A program made the position numbers and the translations under genes. From Zea mays (Eukaryota > Streptophyta > Magnoliopsida > Poales > Poaceae), in contig NC_050098.1 of NCBI RefSeq assembly GCF_902167145.1, positions 38,992,501-39,056,500 on the forward strand: a stretch of DNA of 64,000 bases, read 5' to 3'. The notes beneath the pieces are model-generated. The model was not told where the DNA came from and searched no databases. It saw only the letters and a program-made list of their open reading frames with translations. Positions 1 through 9,066 of the stretch are shown here, one piece after another (positions within the stretch are counted from its first letter, which is position 1; the number at the start of each line of letters is the position of its first letter).

Positions 1-164
1 TGCTTCGCCCCGATATTTTCGGAGGTTGTTGGAGGAGACTTCCTCCTTGGCGGATCTGCGATGCGATGTAGAGTTCCTTCCTCATCCGCTACAGACGAGA
101 TAGTTCCGAAGCAGAACACGGATCCAGGGCGGAGGATGATCTTGTGCTGGAAGGTGACGGCCAT
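1..164 (-). CDS. Partial N-terminal Gag-like leader ORF of a Tat-type gypsy element
   Basis: Reading leftward from an ATG at 164-162, the minus strand stays open for 54 codons to the window edge. The ORF starts M-A-V-T-F-Q-H-K and continues with a proline- and arginine-rich stretch. It lies just inside the LTR that begins at 210, after a primer-binding-type GGCGCGCC block, which is where gag begins in zeon/cinful-like maize elements; the opening residues resemble what I remember of that gag. Only the first 54 residues are visible, so no domain can be assigned and whether the gene is intact cannot be judged. It could equally be a short leader ORF upstream of gag. Confidence 0.4.
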   Translation of the reverse strand, partial: MAVTFQHKIILRPGSVFCFGTISSVADEEGTLHRIADPPRRKSPPTTSENIGAK

Positions 165-209
165 TGAGCTAGCTTGGATCGGAGACACACCCCTACCTGG
201 CGCGCCAGC
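165..209 (-). promoter_or_regulatory. Leader and primer-binding region of the outer Tat-like element
   Basis: Immediately inside the LTR, the minus strand reads GCTGGCGCGCCAGGTAGGGG. A GGCGCGCC-containing block at this place is characteristic of zeon/cinful-type maize elements and marks the 5' LTR/internal boundary. The exact tRNA pairing was not established. Confidence 0.4.
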
Positions 210-910
210 TGTCGGTGTTTTGGGTCCGACCGCACACCCGGGGTTGCCCCTCAAGGTGTTTTTTAGGAGTAGGACGGTGTTTCCGACTGTAGCTCAATGG
301 TTCGTGCCGGATGCACGAGAAATAGTAAACAATGGTTTACAGGTTCGGGCCGCTTTGAGATGCGTAATACCCTACGTCCTGGCGAGAATGCTTTATGTGA
401 CTGGTTACAAGGGGGCTCTCTAGTGCGGAAAACGTAGAGAGTTGAGGTGGATGGCTGAGTAGCAAGTTCGATCGTTCTGAAGGGGTACCCCCTAGGCATT
501 ATATACTCGACCGTGGGGCATTACATGCGGATATGATAACAGTATGCGCCTAAATGATAGTGAATCAATTGAGTCTATCTTCCTATAGTTCCGCCGACCC
601 ATCCTCGCTTGGTTTCGTTGTACGGGGTTCCAGCGCGGGAAGGTCGGGTCACTGTTGTGATTACTTGCTCAAAGTCATTGGGCCGTCTGGACTCGCACCG
701 ATCCGGCCTTACGTCAATCTGCTTCACTGATCGTTCCTCCCCAGGCCCACGAAGGGATGACCTTACGATTTATTGGGCCCTTGGGCCTTTCGTGAGGTCT
801 TTTATCCTTCCAGTGGACCAGGGGGATATCTGTCCCCCACAGTCACCCTTTCTCCCCATCCTCCTCTCCATCCGACCTCCACTGCTGCACCCTCCTCCCC
901 ATCCTACAAC

Positions 911-1059
911 GCGATTGGGGCCACGTCGCTGCTCTTCATCTACTCCCTCGACTACACCAGGACACACCTCACCAACGACTACAGGGTAGCGACTAAGGGT
1001 GGTAAGAGGTAGTTCACTAGCCTCGTCGACATCTACCAAAAGACGTTCTGGTCTGACGG
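911..1059 (+). pseudogene. ADP/ATP carrier (adenine nucleotide translocator) exon fragment, captured
   Basis: In one + frame the segment reads [15 protein letters not shown] and, further on, L-V-D-I-Y-Q-K-T followed by S-D-G. These match the matrix-loop and helix region of mitochondrial ADP/ATP carriers (family wording: YSLDYARTRL, GLVDVYRKT, SDGIAG). The carrier exchanges ADP and ATP across the inner mitochondrial membrane. Only about 50 codons are present, with a TAG at 1010-1012 where the family has Gln (QF after the basic loop). The frame is interrupted after the SDG codons by Gypsy1 and continues at 13677. It lies antisense to the retrotransposon LTR, so it is best explained as a captured gene piece. 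The functional carrier is not here. Confidence 0.75.
1055..1059. repeat. Left target-site duplication of Gypsy1 (GACGG)
   Basis: GACGG precedes the LTR; AACGG follows the other LTR at 13672-13676. Four of five bases agree, with one later substitution. Confidence 0.7.
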
Positions 1060-1503
1060 TGTGGCAGAACCACCCGAATTATTCCAGCTTAAGTGCCTAA
1101 GTCACGCCTTAGGGGCCGTAACACACTTAAATCGGAATAACCCGTCAGTCCCTCAGATCTAGTCTGATAGAGCCACTTAACCAGGATCAAATTCCACAAT
1201 CTCACGCGAAGGTGAGTCACAGAAGAAATACAATAAAACAGGAAACCTCAAATTAAGTACGGAGTTATTACATAAATCGGAGTTTTTGGAGTAGCAAATA
1301 AAGTTCACAAATTAAAGTGCAGCGGATAATCGATGTCGTCGGTAATAAGGAAATGGGCAAGGCCTAGCCCACTACTCCTCATGCTCCTCTCCTGCCGGAG
1401 CAACATCCCACTCGACCGTCCAACCCGGTGGCAGGGTGGTAGGCCAAGTCACACCATCAACTACATCCTGCATGGTACCTACAAAAATGGTGCCACAAGC
1501 AAG

Positions 1504-1557
1504 GCTGAGTATACTAATACTCAGCTAGACTTAACCGGTGTGAGGAGTCTACTCCTC
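1504..1557. other. Twin hairpins near the primer-site end of the Gypsy1 LTR (3' copy)
   Basis: Hairpin one: GCTGAGTAT, loop ACTA, ATACTCAGC (1504-1525). Hairpin two: GAGGAGT, loop CT, ACTCCTC (1542-1557). Both stems are perfect and recur at the same spacing in Gypsy1's other LTR and in both Gypsy2 LTRs. Confidence 0.8.
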
Positions 1558-4174
1558 TACCTCTAGACTATGCAGCTGTTTGGCCGAGGGGTTTGGTTTG
1601 CCAAAAGCACTAGCTGTTTCTAAAATCAACTTTTAGCTTTTCAAATTCTACCATCATTAACTTAGCTAGATTTGCTCCTTCTAAGCATACATGGTAACAA
1701 GCAATTATTTCAATCAACAAGTTATCTCATGTAATCCACATTTCACTTCTTACTCGATGCAGTACAAGGAATCAAGCAGTCTCATTAGCTGCGAGAAGCA
1801 GACGATTCGAATCGAGTTTTAACCTTGCAAGGTAAACCTAAACACACGGCATGTCAGGGTACTCCGACCCCACACATGACAACCGTCCCCATCGATTCCC
1901 CGTTCGCGTCCAGGCCTCACCGCCTTGGCATACAATGCTCCACTGACCCCGGCTGCCGCCGTGCAGTGACCGCACTTGTACCCACCATAGCTAGCATGGG
2001 AGACCCTGTCTCAGGTCGCATGAGGGATAAAGTCCGCGCCCGGCTTCACTCAGGTACTAGGTTTACCGGTTACCATTTTTCCCGGCATGTGCTTAGTACG
2101 TTCAAAAGCTTGACTCAGGTATCCACACATTAATCCTTAATTCATTTTTCCCGTCTCATGGACAAGGCATCCTCCCTGGATCCAAGTCCATAGACCAACA
2201 TATATCCCATTATCAAGATGAATACAATCAATTCCTGACCTCGCGCGAGTGCTAGAAAAATCACTCGACTTCTACCGAGATCCTGATTAGCAAGCAGCTA
2301 CTCGACCTAGCATACTAGTATTCATCTCAAAAAGGAGTCCTAAGTTCATGCAACTAGAGGTTTCAAGCAACTCCTACACTTAAGTGCACATTACAGTCCT
2401 ACAAGCATTAAGTGTAGTAAAGTAGCATATATTAACATGGTTATGCATAAAACCGGGGCTTGCCTTCAATTGCTGGGGCTGCGGGGAGATCCTCAATAGC
2501 AGCCTCTGAAGCCTGCTCCTGGTCCTCCTCTTGGACAGGTCCTTGCTCGGGGATGAGCACGTACTCTCCGTCGGCAAGATTACAATCTAATGAATGCAAT
2601 GCGTAAGATATATGCATGATACAATATGTGCTTTAGAATTTACAACTTTTAAAAATGTAGGGTCTTTAGAATTTAAGCAAGTTAACCTTACTTATGTAAA
2701 ACCTTTTAGTGGTATACTTGGTAAATTGGGTTAGTTTAATGGGATGAGGTTTATTCCTCCTTTTCTTTTCTTTTATTCCTTTTTAATGTTTTGGAGTAGG
2801 TTTGAACTACAAGTTGCTTTTATAGAATTCCAAAAATTCTGCAAAAATTACAGTGGCTTGTTACTGGTGTATGATTTTCTGTCTCAAAATTTGGGGTTCA
2901 GAAAGTGAATGGTTTTCTCTGGACAAAATTACCAAATCTTAAGGCAGAAGGGGTACTTTGAACTACAACTATTATTTAACAGTGGGTAATTCTTTAAAAC
3001 TTATTTTTGCTGGCTTTTAGGTGTCATAACATGACTTGATACAAATTTCTAGTCATTAATACCTTTTAATTCTTTTCCTATGGTTTTCTTAAGGTTTCTA
3101 GCCAAAGGGGTGCTTTCTACTACCACTATGTTTGAAAAACATCAAACAACAGAGTTCTTATTTTTCTTAGCTAGTATTTTGTGCAAGAGCAATCATTCTG
3201 AAGTTTGGGTTCTTTTTGCTTAAGGGAAGTGGTGGTATGCATTATTTGAATTAAGTGGCCTTCCTCTTAAATCACTAGCAATTGGTATGAGTTTGCTTCC
3301 TTTTCATGGGTTTGTATTTTTCTCTGGTGGTTTATCTCATCATGGACTTAGCTAATTTTTGGTTGCCCAATATCTCATTATTTGAGGTTGTTTATGATTT
3401 ATTGGGAAAATGCCTTATTACCACTTTGTATTTATTTTCCTTACTTAAAAAGTTAGGCTGGGGTGCTCTATATTTTTGTAGTGGGGCTCTGGTGGTTATA
3501 AGTTCACTGGATTTTTGTTAACCACTTTGGTTATGGTTTTGCAATTTTAATAATTGATTTTCAGTTCACATAAGGCTGATTAAAGCATCTTAATTAGAAA
3601 CTGGTCCTAATTAATGGTCTCTGCATTTTTCCTAGGTTCTTGGTTGCATAAGTAAACTAGGAAAAATATTACTAATCATTGTTCAACATTTTCTAATGCT
3701 TTTCTGATTTTCTCTAAGTTGTGGACAAAATGGCTTTAAATGAATAACTACATCATAATCTCTAATGCTGGGGGTTCTACTATTTTTAAACAATGTCTAA
3801 TTAGGGTATAAGCATCTACAAATTTTCTTAAGCTCAGTACAGAAGAAAAACTAATTTTCCTTAATTAAACAAGGTTTAGGGGGTTTCTGTTTTTAATTTT
3901 AAGCTCTAAAATTTAGAACAGAAAGCATATGGTTCAATAATTTTAAATGATAGATCATAATATTCCAGAGCTAGCAAAATTGGTTTGACAGCTTTTCATT
4001 AAGATTTCATCAAGTTATGAATTTTCTAAGTTCTTTGGTTATTTAAAAGAATAACAGAATTGATAAAAGGGAAAAACCACTTTGCACTGGGGTCCCTGGC
4101 GGTTTTTTTAAGTTTTCCTCGCGAATCAGTCCTTAGGTTACTATTCATATGAGTCGCTGACATTACAGAAAACC

Positions 4175-4203
4175 CCTCGGGTTCTACAGAACCTAACCCG
4201 AGG
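4175..4203. other. Perfect 9-bp inverted repeat in the GC-rich block of the Gypsy1 LTR
   Basis: CCTCGGGTT (4175-4183) and AACCCGAGG (4195-4203) are separated by 11 bases. The same hairpin occurs in the 5' LTR at about 12183-12211, downstream of the TATA box in the transcribed direction. Confidence 0.6.
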
Positions 4204-5663
4204 TCCTTCTTCTACCTCAACAGTAGCCGCGGCGAAGAAAAGGGCGGAGGGGCTTACCGGCGGCGAGACTGTTCCGGTGAAGTGGTCGAGGGTGAAGGGG
4301 AGGTCGCGGGGATCACAACGGTGTGCGGAACACCGTCGGAGATGGCCGGAGTCGGTCGGTCCACGCGCGCAGGCGGGGATGCTCGTCGGCGGCGAGGAGA
4401 CCGGCCTGGTCACGGCGAGATAGTTCAATCAAATGGGTCAGAGAGATCCACGGGATGCCAGAGAAGACATGAGCGAAAGGAATTGGGCGGAGACTTACTG
4501 GATAGCTCGGTCCACGCGCGGCGGCGGAAGACCGAAGTCCGGTGAGGTTGATCTCGGGCCTCCGGTGAAGTCCGGTCGGGTCCGAGGGCTTGGCGAGCTT
4601 CACGGGCTACTGGCGGAGCTAGCCGAAGCACAGGTTGGGTTGGAGGGCGGCTGGGGTGGGCTGGCCACGGCGGCCGTAGCTCTGGCGGCAATGGCGGGCG
4701 GAAATACGCTCGCCGGAGCTAAGGAACGGTGGCTGGCCGGTGAGGGTGAGTGCGGGGCGAAGTGGGGCGCGCCTGGGGAGGCTTTATAGGCACGGCGCGG
4801 TGCACGGGCGGTCGTGGACCGGCGAGTGCGCGCGGGCGTGCACTGGGAAGGCGCGGTGCGCGAACGGGCGTGAACCAGGGGTGTCAGCCGCGGTCGAACA
4901 CGTGTTCCCGTTGCCTCTGCCCCTGTTCAAGCGCCGATTGGGAGCAAATCTTCGCGAATTTGGGCAAGATCACTGCAAGGGATTTGTTCACCAGACCAAG
5001 CTTTGTCTTTTGTGTATGGACGACGTGCGGTTTTAGGCTAGGGACAGGGAGTTGTAGCGTCACCAAGGTGCCAGTGTCAGAATGCCTGGTCCCGAGGTTG
5101 AGCTGCGCCAAAACCGTGTCAAATGGATTTGGTTTGAGTTCAAATTTTCCCAGAATGTGTTCAAGGTAATTTGGCACGACTTTGATATTTGGATCTTCTG
5201 GCTTTGAGTTTGGAAAAGCAGAGAACACAGATGATCTTTGAGAAGAGGTCTGAAATTCAGAAATTCAGAAATCTGAATTTCCCTAAGGGTTCATTGATCA
5301 AGGGCTGTTTTGGGGATTTAATTGAGTTATTTTGGCTAAGCCTTCTTAATCTTTCTTGTTACTTAGTAAATATACTTTAACTTATATAATTGGCTCAACT
5401 TAAAATTTTAAACTTTTCATTCTCTTTTTTTTATATTTCCTTGAATTTTGTTCATGGGGTTCACTTAGAATTCTTAATTAGGGTTGCACATTCTTATCTT
5501 TTCAAGGACTCAATTGTTTTGATCATGACACTTTAAGTATATACTTGGTGAATTCTTTCTCACTTAAATTGTTTTGATGCTCATGCTTACTTTGGTTCAC
5601 ATAATATGATGGTTCTTGGTTTGGCTTTTTAAGAGAAACCCTAGGTGACACTGGGGTGTCACA

Positions 5664-5699
5664 GCCTTCCCCCCTTAAAGGAATCTCGTCCCGAGATTC
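5664..5699 (-). promoter_or_regulatory. Gypsy1 polypurine tract and adjacent hairpin
   Basis: The minus strand has AAGGGGGGAAGGC directly abutting the 3' LTR (5676-5664), the expected primer for plus-strand DNA synthesis. Four bases further inside is a perfect stem-loop, GAATCTCG-TCC-CGAGATTC (5681-5699). Gypsy2 has the same tract and the same hairpin. Confidence 0.85.
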
Positions 5700-5916
5700 A
5701 GGCCAGAGTCCTCCCGGGGTGAAGCGAAGGGTGAGACTGATAGGAAAAAGGGTGATGATTGTTATTATTAGGGCAAAACTGCTCTTCGAATGTCATTCTC
5801 TTTGCAACTTCAGAAGGAAGTCCTTTTTAAGTTTTATCTTTTAGTTACTTCATTCTGAATGAAGATCATATTTTTGGAAATTAGATTCGAAAGGCAGGAG
5901 GAGGGGTTGGGGGTGA

Positions 5917-7593
5917 TTACATACCAGCTTCCTTAGGTAGGCAATCGGGGAAGTTGGATCTTAAGAATTCCTCGGTTTCCCAAGTAGCTTCCTCCTCTGA
6001 GTGATTACTCCACTGGACCTTGAACATCTTGATCGATTTAGCCCGAGTTGATCTTTCCTTGCAATCCAGAATCTTGGAGGGGTACTCTTGGTACGAGAGA
6101 TCTGGCTCTATCTCCAATTCTGGCTCTGCTAGAATCTCAGTCGGCAATCGAACACACTTCTTTAGCTGAGATACATGGAATACGCTGTGAATGGCAGACA
6201 TCTTTGAAGGTAACTTCAGCTTGTATGCCACGGGTCCACATGCTTCTATGATCTCATAAGGTCCAATGTAACGAGGGGCTAGCTTGCCTTTGATTCCAAA
6301 CCTCTGCACTCCCTTGGTGGGTGATACCTTGAGGTATACAAAACTTCCCACCTTGAACTGGAGAGGTTTCCTTCTTCTGTCATGATAGCTCTTCTGCCTG
6401 GCCTGAGCAGCTTCTAGATTCTTCCTGATCAGCTTGACCTTCCTTTCGGCTTCAGTCACCAAATCAGGTCCAAAAACTTCTCTTTCACCAGGCTGAGACC
6501 AATTGAGTGGTGTCCTGCACCTTCTTCCATAGAGAGCTTCAAAAGGTGCCATCTTTAGGCTGGACTGATAACTATTGTTATAAGCAAACTCTGCCAAGGA
6601 GAGGTGCTTATCCCAGTTCTTGCCACAATCGATCGCACAAGCTCTCAGCATATCTTCTAGAATCTGGTTTACCCTTTCTGTCTGACCATCAGTCTGTGGG
6701 TGGTAAGCTGAACTCCTGATTAGCTTGGTTCCCAAAGACTCTTGCAATTGTTCCCAAAATCTGGCAACAAATTGGGCTCCTCGGTCAGAAACAATGGTCC
6801 GAGGTAATCCATGCAAACATACGATCCGGTCGATATACAATTCTGCATACTTCTGAGCCTTATCAGTGGTGTGCACAGGAAGAAAATGTGCCACTTTCGT
6901 CAATCGGTCCACAATAACCCAAATTGAATCATGATGACGAGAGGTATTGGGCAGACCCCTGCGGAAGCGATCCCTCTTCTTTTCATCAGAATCAGCATGA
7001 TACCCTGCATACTGGCATAAGTCGTTGAAGGCTTGCGCATACTGCAGTACCGTGCGGGTTCCTTGATTGAGGGCCAGGAATTCATTCAACTTCCGATCAA
7101 GAATGCCAGCTGGAATGTGGTGTCCTCTGAAGGCGGTCTTGAATTCCTCCCAAGATACTTCATGATCAGCGGGGAGCATAGCACGGAAGTGGTCCCACCA
7201 AGTCCGAGCTGGGCCGCGAAGCTGCTGTGCGGCGAAGCGAGCCTTGGCCTCATCAGGGCAGTCTCCTGTGAGGAGGGGAAACTTGGACTCGACGACGCGA
7301 AGCCACACGTCGGCGTCCAACGGATCCTCTGCCTTGGTGAACAAGGGCGGCTGCGTGCTCAGAAACTCCTGGTATGTTGCCATAGCCGGAGGTCGCTGAT
7401 GCTGGCCTCCACCATGATGCTGTTGGTGGGGCTGGCGCTGCAAGAGCTGTCGCAGAATCTCATTCTGCTGGGCCATCAGCTCCTGCACTGTGGGAGCTGG
7501 AGGAGGTGGCGGGGGAGCTTGCTCATTCTGCCCGCGACGCTGCCTCGCTGCCATCTGAAAACAGAGATTGTCGCCAATGTTATCCCGACTCAT
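5917..7593 (-). CDS. Gag-integrase-chromodomain fusion protein of Gypsy1
   Basis: The single open frame (558 codons from an ATG at 7593; an ATG at 7554, starting M-A-A-R-Q, is an alternative) encodes a proline/glutamine-rich N-terminus, then a Retrotrans_gag-type capsid region (about residues 70-215, with T-W-W-D-H-F and E-E-F-K-T-A-F). Near nucleotide 6948 it passes without a stop straight into an integrase catalytic core (V-I-V-D-R-L-T, I-V-S-D-R-G, G-Q-T-E-R-V-N). The second Asp and the Glu are 35 residues apart, so the D,D35E triad is kept. A GPY-type region and a C-terminal chromodomain (ending E-E-A-T-W-E-T-E-E) follow. The Gag zinc knuckle, protease, RT, RNase H and integrase HHCC finger are missing. 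The deletion is in frame and the reading frame is undamaged. Confidence 0.9.
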   Translation of the reverse strand: MSRDNIGDNLCFQMAARQRRGQNEQAPPPPPPAPTVQELMAQQNEILRQLLQRQPHQQHHGGGQHQRPPAMATYQEFLSTQPPLFTKAEDPLDADVWLRVVESKFPLLTGDCPDEAKARFAAQQLRGPARTWWDHFRAMLPADHEVSWEEFKTAFRGHHIPAGILDRKLNEFLALNQGTRTVLQYAQAFNDLCQYAGYHADSDEKKRDRFRRGLPNTSRHHDSIWVIVDRLTKVAHFLPVHTTDKAQKYAELYIDRIVCLHGLPRTIVSDRGAQFVARFWEQLQESLGTKLIRSSAYHPQTDGQTERVNQILEDMLRACAIDCGKNWDKHLSLAEFAYNNSYQSSLKMAPFEALYGRRCRTPLNWSQPGEREVFGPDLVTEAERKVKLIRKNLEAAQARQKSYHDRRRKPLQFKVGSFVYLKVSPTKGVQRFGIKGKLAPRYIGPYEIIEACGPVAYKLKLPSKMSAIHSVFHVSQLKKCVRLPTEILAEPELEIEPDLSYQEYPSKILDCKERSTRAKSIKMFKVQWSNHSEEEATWETEEFLRSNFPDCLPKEAGM

Positions 7594-7608
7594 ATTTCCG
7601 AACGACAA

Positions 7609-7814
7609 GATATCATCTCATATGGAAGGAAAAGGCCATAATCATAATATTAGGTTCGAAAATGAAGATAACATGGTGACAAGGATCCCACAGATATCAA
7701 AAGTTTACAGGGTTACATCAATCAGGGGAAAGTACCCATAAGCCTAGTCCAAAAGGTGATACTACTAAGCTCGCATAGGTTTCTATCCGCCTAAAGAAAT
7801 GTCAACGCGACTGC
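7609..7814 (-). other. Spacer between the two Gypsy1 ORFs
   Basis: Two hundred bases separate the coiled-coil ORF from the Gag fusion. I see no gene in it. Confidence 0.5.
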
Positions 7815-8690
7815 TTAACCCTGAGCGGTGGAAGCGACACTGGATACGGGTGAAGGAGGCATCGCGGAGGTAGTCCCATTGGCACCAGGGGCTGGTCCTA
7901 GCTCCTCGGGAGCCTCTTCTCCCTCGCTTCCTGCTTCATTGGCCTCCATCTCCAGGTGGTGCATGTCCAAGTGGTCATTGGCTTCCTCGAGTTCCCTCTG
8001 CACGTCGTGGAGCTGGTTCTCCAAGACATCAATAGTGTTATCTCGGATCTCCACTTGCTGCTCCAGGGTGGTAATACGCTGGCTCAGCCTTTCCACCTGC
8101 AGATCCTTCTCCACCAACTCTATGGATAGGTCGACCACAAAATCTTCCCGACTGTCGAGGGTGAGCTTGGCAGCCTGAGCGGTGTTAGCAAGAAGTGTCA
8201 TAGCATCGCTCTGAAGGGCCTGAAGGCGGTACAGCGCACTCATGCACTGAACAGTGACCCTCCCAACCAAGTCAGGATACATTGCCCACACATCCTTCAC
8301 ATGGCTCACGCGGTTACACCACATGGGATCATCCTTCTTTTCAGCAGGGAAGAGTCCCAAGGGGTGCATCACCATCTCCAGGGGATGGTAGCCACAGAAA
8401 GTCGTCAGAGTCTTCATGGCTGCTGCCTCAACGGTGTCGTCCGTCCTGAGTCCAATCGTCTCAGAGTCAAGAGAACGCCAACCCGGCTGAAGGGGATGAG
8501 CCTCCAAAGATAGCCAGACCCGACAACGAGGTACCCGATGCTCCTCATACAACTGCACTGTGTACAAAGGGGGCGTAGGGTAACCGGCGGAGTTAAGCAC
8601 TTCCCACAAGATGGAAGGAAAGCCATCGCGAGAAAGGAAGTCAGAACTGAAACGAGAGTCTCCTCCACTGGCGGGGGTAGGTGAATTCAT
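7815..8690 (-). CDS. Pre-gag coiled-coil ORF (orf0-like) of Gypsy1
   Basis: Reading leftward from an ATG at 8690-8688, the frame encodes 291 residues. It lies between the primer-binding site and gag on the same strand, the place where some grass gypsy elements (rice RIRE3/RIRE8 as I recall) have an extra ORF called orf0. Residues 1-175 look globular, with several Trp and Cys. About 190-248 are heptad-like (L-V-E-K-D-L-Q-V-E and D-V-L-E-N-Q-L), probably a coiled coil. The tail is acidic and then Pro/Ser/Ala-rich. There is no zinc knuckle, protease or polymerase motif. The frame is intact in a very young element, so it may still be used. The function is unknown; binding to Gag or RNA is only a guess. 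Confidence 0.75.
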   Translation of the reverse strand: MNSPTPASGGDSRFSSDFLSRDGFPSILWEVLNSAGYPTPPLYTVQLYEEHRVPRCRVWLSLEAHPLQPGWRSLDSETIGLRTDDTVEAAAMKTLTTFCGYHPLEMVMHPLGLFPAEKKDDPMWCNRVSHVKDVWAMYPDLVGRVTVQCMSALYRLQALQSDAMTLLANTAQAAKLTLDSREDFVVDLSIELVEKDLQVERLSQRITTLEQQVEIRDNTIDVLENQLHDVQRELEEANDHLDMHHLEMEANEAGSEGEEAPEELGPAPGANGTTSAMPPSPVSSVASTAQG

Positions 8691-9052
8691 CTGCGGAAGG
8701 GAATCAAGATAAAGATTATGGTGGAAGGAAAAAGAAAAAGAGAGCCCGGATGATTTTAAAGAAAAGGAGTTAGCTCAAATTTTTAATTCCTCTTTGTGTT
8801 TTATAATGCATGCATGCGGAAAGGAACGTTGCCTCTCAAAAGGGAAATAGGGTGCCTTTTTAGGGCATCCTAAAATATAAGTATTGGCCCACAGGGCCTA
8901 ATTAATTAGCCACCTATTTCTCCCTCTATGCCTAAGGCCTTTCGTCCTAGGTCTAGCGGTCTATTCCTGACGATCCGTAGTAGTTTCTAGGCAAGTTTTA
9001 GATTTTGAAAATCGGTATTCATGGTTTATTGTCCTTCTCTGTGGTGGAATTT
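8691..9052 (-). other. Gypsy1 5' leader, non-coding
   Basis: This untranslated leader lies between the primer-binding site and the coiled-coil ORF. The part nearest the LTR (about 8880-9052) is recognisably similar to the corresponding Gypsy2 leader (about 47600-47773), for example CGTCCTAGGTCTA, which suggests a packaging or dimerisation signal. Confidence 0.6.
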
Positions 9053-9064
9053 GCTCCGATACCA
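9053..9064 (-). promoter_or_regulatory. Gypsy1 primer-binding site
   Basis: The minus strand reads TGGTATCGGAGC two bases inside the 5' LTR. This is the usual plant primer site complementary to the 3' end of initiator tRNA-Met. Confidence 0.88.
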
Positions 9065-9066
9065 GC

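Larger units (their letters stand above)
210..1059 (-). mobile_element. LTR (5' LTR in minus orientation) of the outer Tat-like gypsy element, first part
   Basis: The segment starts TGTCGGTG next to the GGCGCGCC leader, as LTRs of zeon/cinful/xilon-like elements do when read backwards. It is cut at 1059/1060 by Gypsy1 and resumes at 13677. The second LTR of this element is not in the window, so the outer LTR end is only inferred. A good candidate is GCAGGACA ending at 13801, which on the minus strand gives a TGTCC start. Its right part contains an ADP/ATP-carrier-like exon on the opposite strand. No other coding sequence was recognised. Confidence 0.5.
1060..5663 (-). repeat. Gypsy1 3' LTR
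   Basis: The LTR begins (minus strand) TGTGACACC next to the polypurine tract at 5664 and ends GCCACA at 1060. It matches 9067-13671 almost base for base. It holds a GC-rich block (about 4140-5060) and an AT-rich block (about 2600-4100). A TATAAA on the minus strand at 4788-4783 is the copy of the promoter in the 5' LTR. The short ORFs inside repeat in both LTRs and have no recognisable domains, so I do not call genes here. Confidence 0.93.

Noticed and set aside
4282..5169. Several overlapping open frames on both strands in the Gypsy1 LTRs
   Set aside because: They lie in a GC-rich LTR block, overlap one another on both strands, and have no known motifs. Their identity in the two LTRs reflects the recent insertion, not selection.
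7033..7641. 202-codon + strand open frame opposite the Gag fusion
   Set aside because: It is a shadow of the minus-strand gag. It has no motif and no start context.
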